A stretch of DNA of 64,000 nt from Trichopria drosophilae (GCA_030407085.1 CM059582.1:213923501-213987500); one strand, 5' to 3'; positions 11,701-21,439 are shown, counted from the first letter of the stretch. Program-made: numbers and translations. The notes: generated from the letters alone by a model not told the origin.

Positions 11701-12186
11701 GTGCTGTATTACCATCTTCGCAGCACTTATGGTATTGATGCAACCCCAGTTTTGCCGTACGTCCCCACTGATATTGAATCCGTAGTCGGGAATGAGTCTT
11801 GCCGAATATACTGGAATTACTCATTCCCGACGAGCAGGCAAATATCAGTCAATAAGCCTGACATCGTCCTTGTTGACTTCGATGAAAAATCCATCTTCGT
11901 CATCGAGTTTTCTGCACCAGCAGAAACAAATATAGTCAGCAAAGAGGACGAAAAACGGATTAAATATCAGGAACTCCTGTTCGAGATTCGCAAGCTGTAT
12001 CGAGGATTCAAAATCAAGCTCGTCGTGCTGATAATTGGAGTGCTGGGAGGAATGAGACCAACTTTCCTCCAAAACATCAAAAGCATTCCGGCCTGTCGAG
12101 AACATGCAAATTCCATCGCAGGCCGAATGCAGAAAGCAGTGCTACTGGGATCTCTCCGTCTACTGAGGTCACACGAGATCCTGTAA
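8770..12186 (+). CDS. R4/Dong-clade reverse transcriptase with REL endonuclease
   Basis: This is a single 1138-aa protein of the type that reverse-transcribes element RNA at a nicked chromosomal target. Residues 40-98 look like the Myb-like N-terminal DNA-binding region of R4/Dong elements (FQWTEDLRQD...). The RT domain spans about 360-720. It contains HRPITCLNTLYKLF, an AWLDYMKAYDS motif, a GDSLSPLLF motif and the catalytic YMDD at 607-610. The C-terminal part has a CCHC knuckle (CRLC at 943-946, then HLLAAC) and a restriction-enzyme-like endonuclease signature (KPD at about 1029-1031, then Asp and Glu in DFDEKSIFVIEF). The frame is open throughout and all key residues are present. The ATG at 8770 is the first in frame, but copy 2 lacks it, so the start is not conserved. 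The clade call rests on domain order; the R2 clade is the alternative. Confidence 0.88.
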   Translation: MNRTRRAPDHRAASDAAQSRGGGAETGVPGQQPQHAHGRFQWTEDLRQDLMHCYEESCPQQRGYMARMHSRFAVMHPELADRFSQQQLRDYVAYLRRTGFVVPSCQPVPDVRAITTEPVRGAGRDAPHYESTTLVFRRNLTTKVLPKQREIDRANSLLLDALPDDCDLWQVNCAVYEAASDLVIPRNLVQISGSRQITKRMSQLNGKIRLTRKLASRIQCVIDYLTSGRSFTAKVKKFAQQLRTYYHTLNKLKLLNIKQRLADKIRVLADAKKRLQRREDGIRQNAIFWTNPSNLFKHRIAASSEFPSITAVEEFWGSIYEKTSRLNADTPGIEIFTELCDEVTQQSEDCPPVSALEVKNAISGARNFSSPGWDGINNYWWKKFTSVHQHLARIFTSYINGDQPIPHWLVEGRTTLIPKLGDLFDPRNHRPITCLNTLYKLFTNILNERIEKSVKPVWQRIVEQRGCKMGVSGCKDNLLIDRCVCQDAVQYKRNLSIAWLDYMKAYDSTSHELLSLLLKRLHVHPNIVRIVEDLMPLWKTRFVMTSGKRRTMSRLVQFQRGVYQGDSLSPLLFCISLLPLSVVLRKSQGYMCGPPGERVHKITHLFYMDDLKLYASGEDQLHRSLNIALTYSRDIGMEFGLDKCAVVHLHRGRSGSHNNDMELVNGNVIRHLSAEEAYTYLGIPQRHVQDVQAAKTTIIKKYRRILRKIWSSELTGRNKVAATNMLAVSPVLYSFGALKWNVDELRDLDRSTRKMICMQRSLHPRSSVERLYLPRNMGGRGLLSLECMHDRLVLETACDVINRTEDPLMMLVHQHEIQGKGAFLYNAAERAARNLGLVFNVGRSGAQEAESVINLCPVRLRANIRKEQLRMLEGRHIDKPLHGQFFRNVQQLGLSAEMTFSFLRSAGLKSETEGFIFARQDGVINTLAYRQNILHQAVQSTLCRLCRCHAETLMHLLAACPIYAVSAYIERHNAALRVLYYHLRSTYGIDATPVLPYVPTDIESVVGNESCRIYWNYSFPTSRQISVNKPDIVLVDFDEKSIFVIEFSAPAETNIVSKEDEKRIKYQELLFEIRKLYRGFKIKLVVLIIGVLGGMRPTFLQNIKSIPACREHANSIAGRMQKAVLLGSLRLLRSHEIL

Positions 12187-12417
12187 CCACTTACCCAATG
12201 GTAGAGGGAGTGGTTACAGTTGCAAACGAAATGGCCCGGTGCAGTCTGCAGCGGAGGAGATGGATATCGGAGCCACTTTTCTACTGCAGACTGCACACGT
12301 GGATTCTGGAGGGCCAATTTAATTGAAATATATATATGGCCCATATAGGGGCCCAAAGGGAATGATGCGTAACACAATGCGGCTATGCAAAAAGCCGCAT
12401 CTTAGCCTATCTTCCCA
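12187..12417 (+). other. 3' UTR of R4 copy 1
   Basis: It lies between the CDS stop and the start of copy 2. It contains a strong short hairpin near 12379-12398 (GCGGCT...AGCCGC), a plausible recognition structure for target-primed reverse transcription. Confidence 0.6.
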
Positions 12418-15400
12418 AATGGCCTACTCTCACCTCCACGTGTGCTTATTAGAGCCGGTGGGCCCTGGACTCTTAGCAACCTTGCCAGAGATTGGGTAAC
12501 CAACCCCAGTGGATGGCGAGGTAAGAGACAAACGAGAGAGGCATAACAACGGGGAGTAGGGCTAACCACCCTACTCCCTGTATTTGCGGTTACTCATCAA
12601 ATAACGCGCAGGGCTCCTGACCATCGGGCTGCTTCGGATGCAGCCCAGTCCCGAGGTGGAGGAGCCGAAACAGGTGTCCCGGGACGACGACCAGCTGATG
12701 CCCACGGACGATTTCAGTGGACGGAGGATCTCAGGCAAGATCTAATGCGCTGCTATGAGGAGAGCTGTCCGCAACAGAGAGGCTACATGGCGCGAATGCA
12801 CAGTCGGTTTGCAGTAATGCATCCCGAACTGGCAGATCGCTTTTCTCAACAACAACTGAGAGATTATGTGGCCTATCTGAGGCGGACGGGTTTCGTTGTT
12901 CCCAGCAGTCAACCGGTACCGGATGTGCGGGCAATAACAACTGAGCCCGTACGCGGTGCTGGGAGAGATGCTCCACATTATGACAGCACGACACCCGTGT
13001 TTAGGAAAAATTTGACAACAAAAATTTCGCCTAAACAACGAGAAATAGACAGAGCAAATAGCCTACTTCTAGATGCTCTTCCAGATGACTGCGACCTGTG
13101 GCAAGTCAATTGTGCCGTTTACGAGGCTGCAAGTGATCTGGTGACTCCGCGAAATCTGACACAGATATCGGGGAGTCGGCAGATTACAAAACGCATGTCT
13201 CAATTGAACGGTAAGATTCGACTGACACGGAAACTCGCTTCCCGAATTCATTGTGTGATCGACTATTTAACATCTGGCCGTTCATTTACGGCTAAAGTCG
13301 AGAAGTTCGCACAACAACTGCGGACGTATTATCACACACTGAACAAGCTGAAGTTGCTCAACATCAAGCAACGTTTAGCGGATAAAATTCGGGTTATGGC
13401 CGATGCCAAAAAGAGGCTGCAAAGACGGGAAGAAGGAATTCGACAAAACTCAATATTTTGGACGAATCCTTCCAACCTCTTCAAACATCGTATCGCAGCC
13501 TCAAGCGAGTTTCCGTCGATGGCCGCAGTTGAGGAATTCTGGAGGAGCATCTACGAGAGAACATCTAGGCTTAATGCAGACACTCCAGGTATTGAAATCT
13601 TCACCGAGTTGTGCGACGAAGTCACACAACAAAGTGAAGATTGCCCACCCGTCAGTGCTTTAGAGGTGAAAAATGCCATCACAGGAGCGAGGAATTTCTC
13701 CTCGCCGGGCTGGGATGGAATTAACAACTATTGGTGGAAGAAGTTCACTTCTGTCCATCAACACCTAGCCCGAATATTCACCTCTTATATAAATGGAGAC
13801 CAACCCATTCCGCACTGGCTGGTGGAGGGCCGAACGACACTGATCCCAAAATCGGGAGACTTGTCCGATCCGAAAAACCATAGACCGATCACGTGTCTCA
13901 ATACGTTATACAAATTGTTCACTAACATCTTGAACGTACGTATTGAGAAATACGTGAAACCGGTGTGGCAACGGATAGTAGAACAGCGAGGCTGCAAAAT
14001 GGGTGTATCCGGCTGCAAGGACAACTTGCTTATCGACAGGTGTGTTTGTCAGGACGCAGTCCAGTACAAGCGTAACCTGTCGATAGCCTGGCTGGATTAC
14101 ATGAAGGCGTATGACTCAACATCGCACGAGCTTTTAAGCTTGTTGCTCAAACGCCTTCATGTCCACCCAAACATAGTGAGAATTGTAGAAGATCTGATGC
14201 CTCTTTGGAAAACACGCTTTGTCATGACATCGGGCAAGCGTCGAACCATGTCTAGACTGGTTCAATTGCAAAGAGGTGTCTATCAGGGAGATTCTCTGAG
14301 TCCTCTGCTCTTCTGCATCTCACTATTGCCTCTATCCGTTGCTCTCCGGAAATCTCAAGGGTACATGTGTGGACCGCCTGGTGAACGTGTACATAAGATC
14401 ACCCATCTTTTCTATATGGACGATCTTAAATTATACGCATCAGGCGAAGATCAATTACATCGATCTCTGAACATCGCCCTCACATACTCGAGAGATATCG
14501 GCATGGAATTCGGATTGGACAAGTGTGCAGTCGTTCATTTGCACAGAGGAAGGTCAGGCTCCCATAACAACGATATGGAGCTCGTCAACGGAAATGTCAT
14601 CCGCCACCTTAGCGCCGAAGAAGCCTACACATACCTGGGCGTACCTCAAAGGCATGTCCAGGATGTGCAGGCTGCTAAAACCACCATCATTAAGAAATAC
14701 CGGCGCATTCTCCGTCAGATCTGGTCATCAGAATTGACCGGGAGAAATAAGGTGGCAGCCACGAATATGTTGGCCGTATCACCAGTGCTCTATTCTTTTG
14801 GAGCACTGAAGTGGAACGTTGACGAGCTAAGGGATCTTGACCGAAGCACACGGAAGATGATTTGTATGCAACGCAGTTTGCATCCAAGATCTTCCGTGGA
14901 ACGACTGTATTTGCCCCGAAATATGGGAGGTCGTGGCCTTTTAAGCCTGGAGTGTATGCATGACCGATTGGTCCTCGAAACAGCTTGCGACGTGATTAAT
15001 CGAACGGAGGATCCCCTGATGATGCTAGTACATCAGCATGAAATTCAGGGGAAGGGGGCGTTTTTGTACAACGCGGCGGAACGAGCGGCGCGAAACCTCG
15101 GTCTGGTTTTCAACGTGGGACGTAGTGGTGCACAGGAGGCTGAATCAGTCATCAATCTGTGCCCAGTGCGTCTCAGGGCTAACATACGGAAGGAACAACT
15201 CCGTATGTTGGAGGGAAGGCATATCGACAAGCCGTTACATGGACAATTCTTTCGAAATGTCCAACAACTTGGCTTGTCGGCAGAGATGACCTTCTCCTTC
15301 TTAAGATCAGCCGGCTTGAAATCCGAGACCGAGGGTTTTATCTTCGCGCGCCAGGATGGGGTCATCAATACCTTAGCGTATCGCCAGAACATCTTACACC

Positions 15401-15636
15401 AGGCGGTACAGAGTACGCTTTGTAGATTGTGTAGATGTCATGCTGAGACACTCATGCATCTTTTGGCAGCATGTCCAATATATGCAGTTTCAGCATACAT
15501 CGAACGTCGCAATGCGGCTCTTCGAGTGCTGTATTACCATCTTCGCAGCACTTATGGTATTGATGCAACCCCAGTTTTGCCGTACGTCCCCACTGATATT
15601 GAATCCGTAGTCGGGAATGAGTCTTGCCGAATATAC
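12418..15636 (+). mobile_element. R4/Dong-like retrotransposon, copy 2, 3'-truncated
   Basis: It is nearly identical to copy 1 from its 5' end up to GCCGAATATAC at 15636, where homology stops and AT-rich flank begins. The endonuclease region and the 3' UTR are missing. Loss of the 3' end is unusual for a LINE, because target-primed insertion normally truncates the 5' end. The copy therefore probably lost its end after insertion, or arose by recombination. Confidence 0.82.
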
Positions 15637-15648
15637 AAGATAATTTAA
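12595..15648 (+). pseudogene. R4/Dong reverse transcriptase, truncated copy
   Basis: The reading frame matches copy 1 codon for codon from the position of its start codon, which is CAT here. The first in-frame ATG is at 12745, about 50 codons in. The Myb-like region, the complete RT domain with YMDD, and the CCHC knuckle (CRLC...HLLAAC) are present. The frame then runs out at TAA 15646-15648, six codons past the break point. The REL nuclease is absent, so the product could copy RNA but not cut a target. There are scattered substitutions against copy 1 and no internal stop. Confidence 0.82.
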
Positions 15649-16114
15649 ATATACAGCTAATACAATAATACGTCATTTATGTAAGTACTTATCATGAGTT
15701 GATGACTTTAGCTAAATTGAGATGTAGGCTTAATTTTAACAAATTGCTTAAGAAAGATGGATGCCCACCGCATAAAGAATTGGACATTCGTAAATATATA
15801 ATCTTTCGGATCTCAACATATTTCAAAAGACTCATCCGAGTAGAAAGTAAAAAGTAAAATTGTTTTACTTTGAACTGTTAAGAACAGTTAGAGAAATCAT
15901 CTTCTGAATTTTCAACTTCTAATAATGCTTGTCTGTTTAATTTAACCCATTAACGCCCAAATGCACAGAAAATTTACACCAACTTCAACGCTTATTTCCA
16001 GTATGAAATAAATTTAGAAAAAAATTAAACTTACCAGATTCTACCATTTTCGGGATCGCTCTTTCGAGTGGTGAAGAGAAACTTTTAAAAATTTAAAATT
16101 TTTATGTGATTTTA
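15649..16114. other. No recognisable feature
   Basis: AT-rich flank between the truncated R4 copy and the solo LTR. No coding signal. Confidence 0.5.
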
Positions 16115-16119
16115 GCATA

Positions 16120-16773
16120 TGTTACGTACGGAGCGGTCGTGCGTAACAGGCGCGAAGGGGAAGAAGGGGGTGTGAATGACACAAAAGATGTCCAAATAGT
16201 ATATGTTTTATTAGGCGGTCCAGCACCCGCGTCCCTTCGCGATCTCGCGTTAACTCGATTACAAACGCGGACTTGTTGTTATTCTAATGGCGCGCGAAGT
16301 CGAACACCGGAGCGCGCACTTATAATTTCCGGCGTTCCGCTCGAAGTTGGTTACTACGAGCTTTTCGGACACGAGCCGTCGAAGTTACTCGTTCCGCAGC
16401 TAAAAACTGTCTGTCTTGAGAACTCACTTCCTCGAGATCCGTCAACGTGTCCGTTGACGGATCGACGTCGTTCTCACACACCGTCAGCATTTCCTGGCCT
16501 GGGACCCTGCTGAACTTGCAGTTTCCGTGAGCAGGCGACCGTCGTCGAGTCCTGCGAATTGCCGATCTCTGCAGGTTCCCAGCCGAGAATTGCTGACTGC
16601 TTCTCGAAATGCATTTAACAGAATTGTTCGGGAAGGATCCCATGTCGTCACATCAGACCGGATGCGCGGCGTTACCTTACTTTAATGTGATACGTAGAAA
16701 TTAATAGTAGCTATAAGATATACGTATAATTATTAGTAGAATGTAGATGATCTACGATCGACGGATCGTAACA
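16120..16773. mobile_element. Solo LTR, 654 bp, with 5-bp target duplication
   Basis: The sequence begins TGTTACG and ends CGTAACA, a TG...CA LTR with short inverted ends. It is flanked by GCATA at 16115-16119 and GCATA at 16774-16778. The 5-bp duplication and the TGTTACG start fit a BEL/Pao or gypsy LTR left after LTR-LTR recombination. It is GC-richer than its surroundings. The frames at 16106-16513 and 16320-16643 are incidental. Confidence 0.75.
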
Positions 16774-16884
16774 GCATATATAATAAAAAAATAAGTTTTT
16801 TTCATGGCGCATATTTTACAAATATCGAGTTTTCGATCCAGTATCGTGCTTTGAAAGAGCTATAGTTATTTTTGTATCGAGGGC

Positions 16885-17010
16885 GTAAAATGGAGTTTTA
16901 CGCTTCGAACGGTGATCGTTGCGCCCGAGGGTCGCCGTATCACCGTGAGGGCGTAAACTCTACGCTCGAGATTCAAACATTATTTTTTGATGCAGTAGGC
17001 GTAAAATGCG
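16885..17010 (+). repeat. GCGTAAA-motif block ending in a 28-bp inverted-repeat arm
   Basis: It contains several GGCGTAAAAT / TTTTACGC motifs. Bases 16983-17010 (TTTTTTGATGCAGTAGGCG onward) are identical to the reverse complement of 19770-19797 on the far side of the Crypton. Confidence 0.7.
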
Positions 17011-17440
17011 TTATATTTTGAAAACATATAACGCATGTTATGTGCGAATATATATAAAAGGAGCATGTGAATGGGGGCGTTATTGTTTGAATAGGGACAC
17101 TGGTTGGGGTGGGTTGGTGGGCCGAGCCGTCTCCTCCCTTTCGACTATAGAACTAGAATGAGAATATATATTTTCACAAAATGTATTTATTATCTAAATA
17201 AATTTTAATTACATCTTCATGTACACTTCAAGACATACACTTAATAATCTCACTGAAATATAAACTGTTTTATTGTTTGTTTTGAGCTCACTATTCACTC
17301 CTCTTCTGTGCATTAACTAAGGAAATATATATAGTTATTAATTAACAAATGAAACTTTGTAATTATTACAAATTGTAAATATATTGAACGATTTCAAGAA
17401 AAATAATATGATCACTTTACTGAAAAATGAACGTAACTAC
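17011..17440. other. 3' flank of the Crypton
   Basis: AT-rich apart from a short G-rich stretch near 17075-17135. No coding signal. It may contain the 3' UTR of the minus-strand recombinase gene. Confidence 0.4.
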
Positions 17441-18174
17441 TTTATTATTGTGTTTCGAAACTTGTTGAAGCTTGATTAGAGTTGTTCAAATTAAAAGTAA
17501 AATTAAAGGAATGCTGAATAGAGGTGGCGGTAGCAATGTTATTGTTTGTCTTTGATTTTTTGCAAGCCCCGCCATTTTCAACTGAATCTACGATTTGGTT
17601 AGAAATTTTTCTCTTGTTGTTTACCGAATTTTCGATGTAACCTTCTGCTACGTTGGTTGATTTCCACCCTCCCAAACGTTTAACGGCAGTTATACATTGT
17701 ATAACGTATGTATATTGTATAAAGTATGTGCACCTGTATCGGCTAATAACGTAGCAGAAGTTCTTCTCAAACTATGACCAGTATATCGTTTTGCATCATG
17801 TAATTCTAGATAGGATGCGATATCTTCAGGCATGCTACCAATTTTGTTTTTCCAAATTACCTGATTTATGCACTTTCCATTCCGGTAACATAGAAAAAAA
17901 TTACTTAAGCTAGATGCGGGTGGTCTCAAATTCATATACGCCTGATCATTTCTGCATATTTTCCTTCAATCGTAAAAGTTCTCTAGACGTGGGTTTTGGT
18001 ATCTGGAATCGTTATTACCAATATAGAATTAACGGTCTTGACATCGTTTACTGTCAACTTATGTAGTTCATCCCTCCGACAGGCACCGGTGATTCCAAGA
18101 ATTAATGCTACCTGTAAACATCATGTTCATTTTCTTTGTATTCTTTTTGCGTAATTAAGCGTTGAGGTGATGTG

Positions 18175-18232
18175 GGGATCGGGGGTGAGGGCGGGTAACG
18201 GGGGGGTTGGGTGGGGGCGAAGCCCCCCCGAT
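18175..18232 (+). other. G-rich tract with G-quadruplex potential inside the Crypton intron
   Basis: Runs of GGGG, GGGGG, GGG, GGGGGGG, GGG and GGGGG occur within about 50 bases and are followed by a CCCCCCC run that could pair back. This is sharply different from the AT-rich surroundings. Its role is unknown. Confidence 0.45.
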
Positions 18233-18289
18233 TAAGAATGAAAATCAATTAAGCTAAATGACATAAAAATGTGAACAGTTAGTAATCTG

Positions 18290-18620
18290 AAATAAAGAGT
18301 ATGAAACATTTAATTAAAATTAAAAAAAATATATTTTAAAGTAAAATAAATAACTCAATTGAATAATAATAAACATAAACACGGTCATTGACTTTGCAAA
18401 TGTAAACAAAAGGGGTATCATTTGTAATAAATGCGATATGAAATAATTATAATCAAATTAATAATTTTAAAAGTATAATAAAAATATGTCGGTAAACCCG
18501 GATGTTTATGTTTATTATTATTCAATTGATTTGATTATCGGTCAATAAAGTTATTTAAATTGATAAAAGAAATAACATTTACTTTTATAAAATAATATTT
18601 CACTAATTTATTATTTCAGG
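18290..18620. repeat. Palindromic AT-rich segment in the Crypton intron
   Basis: A CAATTGAATAATAATAAACA-type arm at 18357-18386 is the reverse complement of a segment at about 18499-18527. It is probably a small fold-back MITE. Confidence 0.5.
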
Positions 18621-18635
18621 TTTATTGTTTATATA

Positions 18636-18843
18636 CACTGTAAAAAGAAACACTTAAATTAAGCCCAGAAATGCGACTCTGAAATTAAATCTGAAATTAA
18701 GTAAGAAAATTGACTAACGTAAGATGTAATGTAAATAAGTTTCACTTAGTAAATCACTTAAACCACTTAGACAAGGACCGTTTTATCCACTACACATTGG
18801 CTATTTTAAGAAGTAATAATTTTAAGTATTTGTTTTTACAGTG
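18636..18843. mobile_element. Tc1/mariner-type MITE, 208 bp, TA target
   Basis: The ends are CACTGTAAAAAGAAACACTT and the complement of AAGTATTTGTTTTTACAGTG. TA lies directly outside both ends (18634-18635, 18844-18845). There is no coding capacity. It sits in the intron of the Crypton recombinase gene. Confidence 0.7.
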
Positions 18844-18885
18844 TATAAAATAAAATAAATTATCTTGAAAACTATTTTAATGTAT

Positions 18886-18932
18886 ATATATATATATATG
18901 TGTGTGTGTGAGTGTGTGTGGGTGTGTATTCT
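18886..18932. repeat. (TA)n(TG)n microsatellite
   Basis: TATATATATA is followed by TGTGTGTG(AG)TGTGTG. It lies immediately beyond the exon 1 donor of the minus-strand Crypton gene. Confidence 0.8.
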
Positions 18933-19679
18933 TACCTTTGTGCTTAAATATTTATTGTCAGAAGCTTCATTGAGAAACTTGTTGACATTTTCTGCAGTAA
19001 ACACTTTCGCCTTTTTGGGCTTATATTCCATGTGTTTTGTTTTCAAATAATTCTTTAGCTTATTATATTTGCTGATATCGACATTATGTTCTAAATTTAA
19101 CATTCTTTTCAGCATCGAGTATTTCGACCACATTGTTGCAGAATTCAAATTTGTACAATGCCCATAAAAATAAGCCAATAATACGCGCTCGTCAAACGAT
19201 TTCGTTTTGTTTTGTTTCTGCCAGTCGATAAAGGCGTCGTAACATTTTTTATAGATTTGTTTTGATCTTTCAGGTAATCCAGATCTAGTAGCGTCATTTG
19301 CCGTTTCTAATAATTCCGCTGGAATATACTCGTCACTTACTTCACTATCACTCATTGTTCTTTATGCGTTATAATGTTACCCGATGGATTGATACGAAGG
19401 ACTGATAGAGAAAACAAAGCCCGAACCGTCTTGGTGTTTATGTTGATATTTTGGTGGGATCGTTCACTCGGTCATTTTATTTTGATTTGTTATGACCTGT
19501 CCATAAATAAGGGAGAAATAGAATATTCCGGTTCAATAAATCGTTATTGGCGGGGATAAAAGTCATAAAATATCGCAGGTTTAATGTATATTATTAAACT
19601 TACGATATTCGTGTTTATTTGTTTAGAATTATTCAGATACTTAATATAGTAAAAATTGATCATTTTAATTTATTTTAAT

Positions 19680-19797
19680 TTTACGCCCCCGTAGGCGTAA
19701 AACGGTTCATTCTACGCCCACAGAGGCGTGAAATGGCCATTTTACGCCCGCAAAACGAGGCGTAAAATGCGCATTTTACGCCTACTGCATCAAAAAA
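19680..19797 (-). repeat. GCGTAAA-motif block with the second 28-bp inverted-repeat arm
   Basis: At least five (G)GCGTAAA / TTTACGCC(C) units. Bases 19770-19797 match 16983-17010 perfectly in inverted orientation. Confidence 0.7.
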
Positions 19798-19849
19798 ATA
19801 TATTAGACGCGTGCACTCGATACTTGTACGTAAAAACTACACTGATATA

Positions 19850-20460
19850 TATTTTAAATTTTACGATGTTAAATCCAAAATGGCCACCGCAGCAACGAAT
19901 TTCTATTTAAAATTGAACAATTTTTTTCTTCAAAACCATACACTTTAGCAAACAATTTCTAAGGACAATTTTGTTTTAGAGTGAGTCAAAGAATACCCTG
20001 AGAATTTTTTCGAAATGTATTTTTACAATTTTAAATTTTTCGAAAATTCGAAAAACCTAAATTTTTTAAAATGTCAATTGAAAAATCTAAACAAATTTTG
20101 GGGCATTCTTCAACCAATTCTAAGAAATTTTCGTTCTGTAGAAATTTCCTCTAAAGACTATAGTTATCAAGAAAATAAATTATTGGTCTAGATATGTAGA
20201 AATTTTTTTTCTGGAAAATTATACAATTTAGAGAAAATTTGCACAGAACAAAAATGTCTTAGAATTGGTTGAAGAAGGCCCTAAAATTTTTTCAAAACGT
20301 TAAATTTTTGAAAACTGACTCCAAACTCGTAATCAGCGTCGTCGAAAACATAAATATCCATATTTTCACAAATTTCAAATTGGCCGGAAACACCGTCACA
20401 TTTTGAGCCCATTTTCGAGTTTTCGGTCTCCACAGCGAAAGGGTTAAACAGATTGTCTTT
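19850..20460. repeat. Fold-back repeat
   Basis: A roughly 47-bp arm at 20095-20142 (containing CTTCAACCAATTCTAAGA) is inverted at 20250-20298 (containing TCTTAGAATTGGTTGAAG). AT-rich sequence around the arms repeats ATTTTTTCGAAA-like strings. Non-coding MITE-like relic. Confidence 0.6.
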
Positions 20461-20724
20461 TATTCCGTTATTTTATCATAGAAATATTGATGATGTACTT
20501 ACTTGTAGACCCAAAGGTAAATATAATGAAATCTTAAATAATTTTTAATTCACCACATAACAGATTACAAAGTACGCACGAATTACAATATAACAATTTT
20601 TTTTCAGCTGGCAATTTTTATAAACATTATGAATCAATTTAAATCCAAGAAGTAGATACTGTATTTAAACGTTTTTACCAAAGAAGGATTTTCCTAAAAC
20701 TCAGCAATTCGACGTTTTTAAAAT

Positions 20725-20984
20725 CTCTGATTACGAATCTGAAGTCAAAATTGCGAAATTCAAAATGGCGGATCCAATATGGTGGACTAAATTTCACAAT
20801 TTTTTTTTAAATTTCCGCATAAATCGGTATCTAGGGTTTTTTGGGGTCGCTGATTACGAATCTCAAGTCAAAATTCTGAAATTCAAAATGGCGGATCCAA
20901 ATGGTGGACTAAATTTCATATTTTTTTTTAAATTTTCGTATAAATAGGTAACTAGGGTTTTTTGGGTCGCTGATTACGAATCGG
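20725..20984 (+). repeat. Tandem repeat, about 120-123 bp unit
   Basis: GATTACGAATCT starts units at 20729, 20852 and 20972. Each full unit contains AAATTCAAAATGGCGGATCC. The third unit is cut after a few bases by the LTR at 20985. A diverged relative containing CAAAATGGCGGATCCAATAT occurs near 34870. Confidence 0.75.
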
Positions 20985-21416
20985 TGTTACGGACAGAATC
21001 GATGTTTTATCGACTGCGGTACCCGGCGTCGGTTTTTCCCCACAAAGGTGGTTTTCCCTACGCCATTGCGCACCCGAAACGGTACCTCTCAAAATGAAGC
21101 AGGCCTGTTAGGTAAATTATGTAAAAGGCTCTTCAAAATGGTGACGATCTCGATATAATTATTTGTAATTCGAACAATATAATATCGATGTGTAATATGA
21201 CGTTGTAGTCTATTTAAATGTTCGAGAGTTTGAAAAATCGAACTAAGATGTGAAAAAGTGGCGATCAGGGGAGAGAACGTTCCGGAAGGTCAGAGAGTTA
21301 GGAAGTCCGCGTCGCGATCGGATCGTCACCGGCACTGATCGGAATAAATAATTGAGATTTTTAGTCGGCCGATCATATTGCGCGTTTTATTTGAAGCCCT
21401 TCCACCAGTCGTTAAC
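20985..21416 (+). mobile_element. BEL/Pao-type LTR (5' LTR), 432 bp
   Basis: It begins TGTTACGG and ends GTTAACA, and is followed after five bases by a primer-binding site, so it is a 5' LTR. It interrupts the third unit of the GATTACGAATC tandem repeat. No matching 3' LTR is visible in the window, so the element is truncated or its right end has diverged beyond recognition. Confidence 0.65.
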
Positions 21417-21421
21417 AAAAT

Positions 21422-21439
21422 TGGTGCCGAAACCCGGGA
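21422..21439 (+). promoter_or_regulatory. tRNA primer-binding site of the BEL/Pao-type element
   Basis: TGGTGCCGAAACCCGGGA is the complement of a tRNA 3' end with terminal CCA. This string is typical of insect BEL/Pao elements. It lies five bases after the LTR, where minus-strand synthesis would start. Confidence 0.75.

Larger units (their letters stand above)
8593..12417 (+). mobile_element. R4/Dong-like non-LTR retrotransposon, copy 1, apparently full length
   Basis: The left boundary is where sequence shared with copy 2 begins (AATGGCCTACTCTCACC at 8593 and 12418). The element has a 177-nt 5' UTR, a single ORF (8770-12186) and a 231-nt 3' UTR. The 3' UTR ends in a hairpin-forming GCGGCTATGCAAAAAGCCGC at about 12379-12398. 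Copy 2 begins directly after the 3' UTR. No poly-A tail is seen, as is common for site-specific REL-endonuclease elements. Confidence 0.8.
17445..19355 (-). pseudogene. Crypton tyrosine recombinase, decayed, at least two exons
   Basis: Exon 1 (19355-18936, minus strand) encodes the core-binding N-terminal half (SKQIYKKCYDAFIDWQKQ..., KYNKLKNYLKTKHMEYKPKK). It ends at a GTAAG donor that runs into a microsatellite-bearing intron. Exon 2 starts at 18111 after a TTTACAG acceptor and carries the catalytic half: ITGACRRDEL (first Arg), then YTGHSLRRTSATLLADTG (His-x-x-Arg box), GGWKSTNVAEGY (Trp, then the Tyr nucleophile) and a C-terminal tail. Breaks: an in-frame TAG in the segment after GACRRDEL, a one-base loss just before the MNLRPP segment (about 17935), and a duplicated TATA/GTAC-rich insert after LADTGA that shifts frame. 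Cryptons integrate circular DNA by recombination. This copy is dead. Confidence 0.8.

Noticed and set aside
8593..15648. R2/R4 elements taken as a sign of ribosomal DNA
   Set aside because: No 28S or other rRNA sequence flanks either copy; the insertion is outside rDNA.
16106..16643. ORFs on both strands within 16.1-16.6 kb
   Set aside because: They fall inside the solo LTR and show no protein family features.
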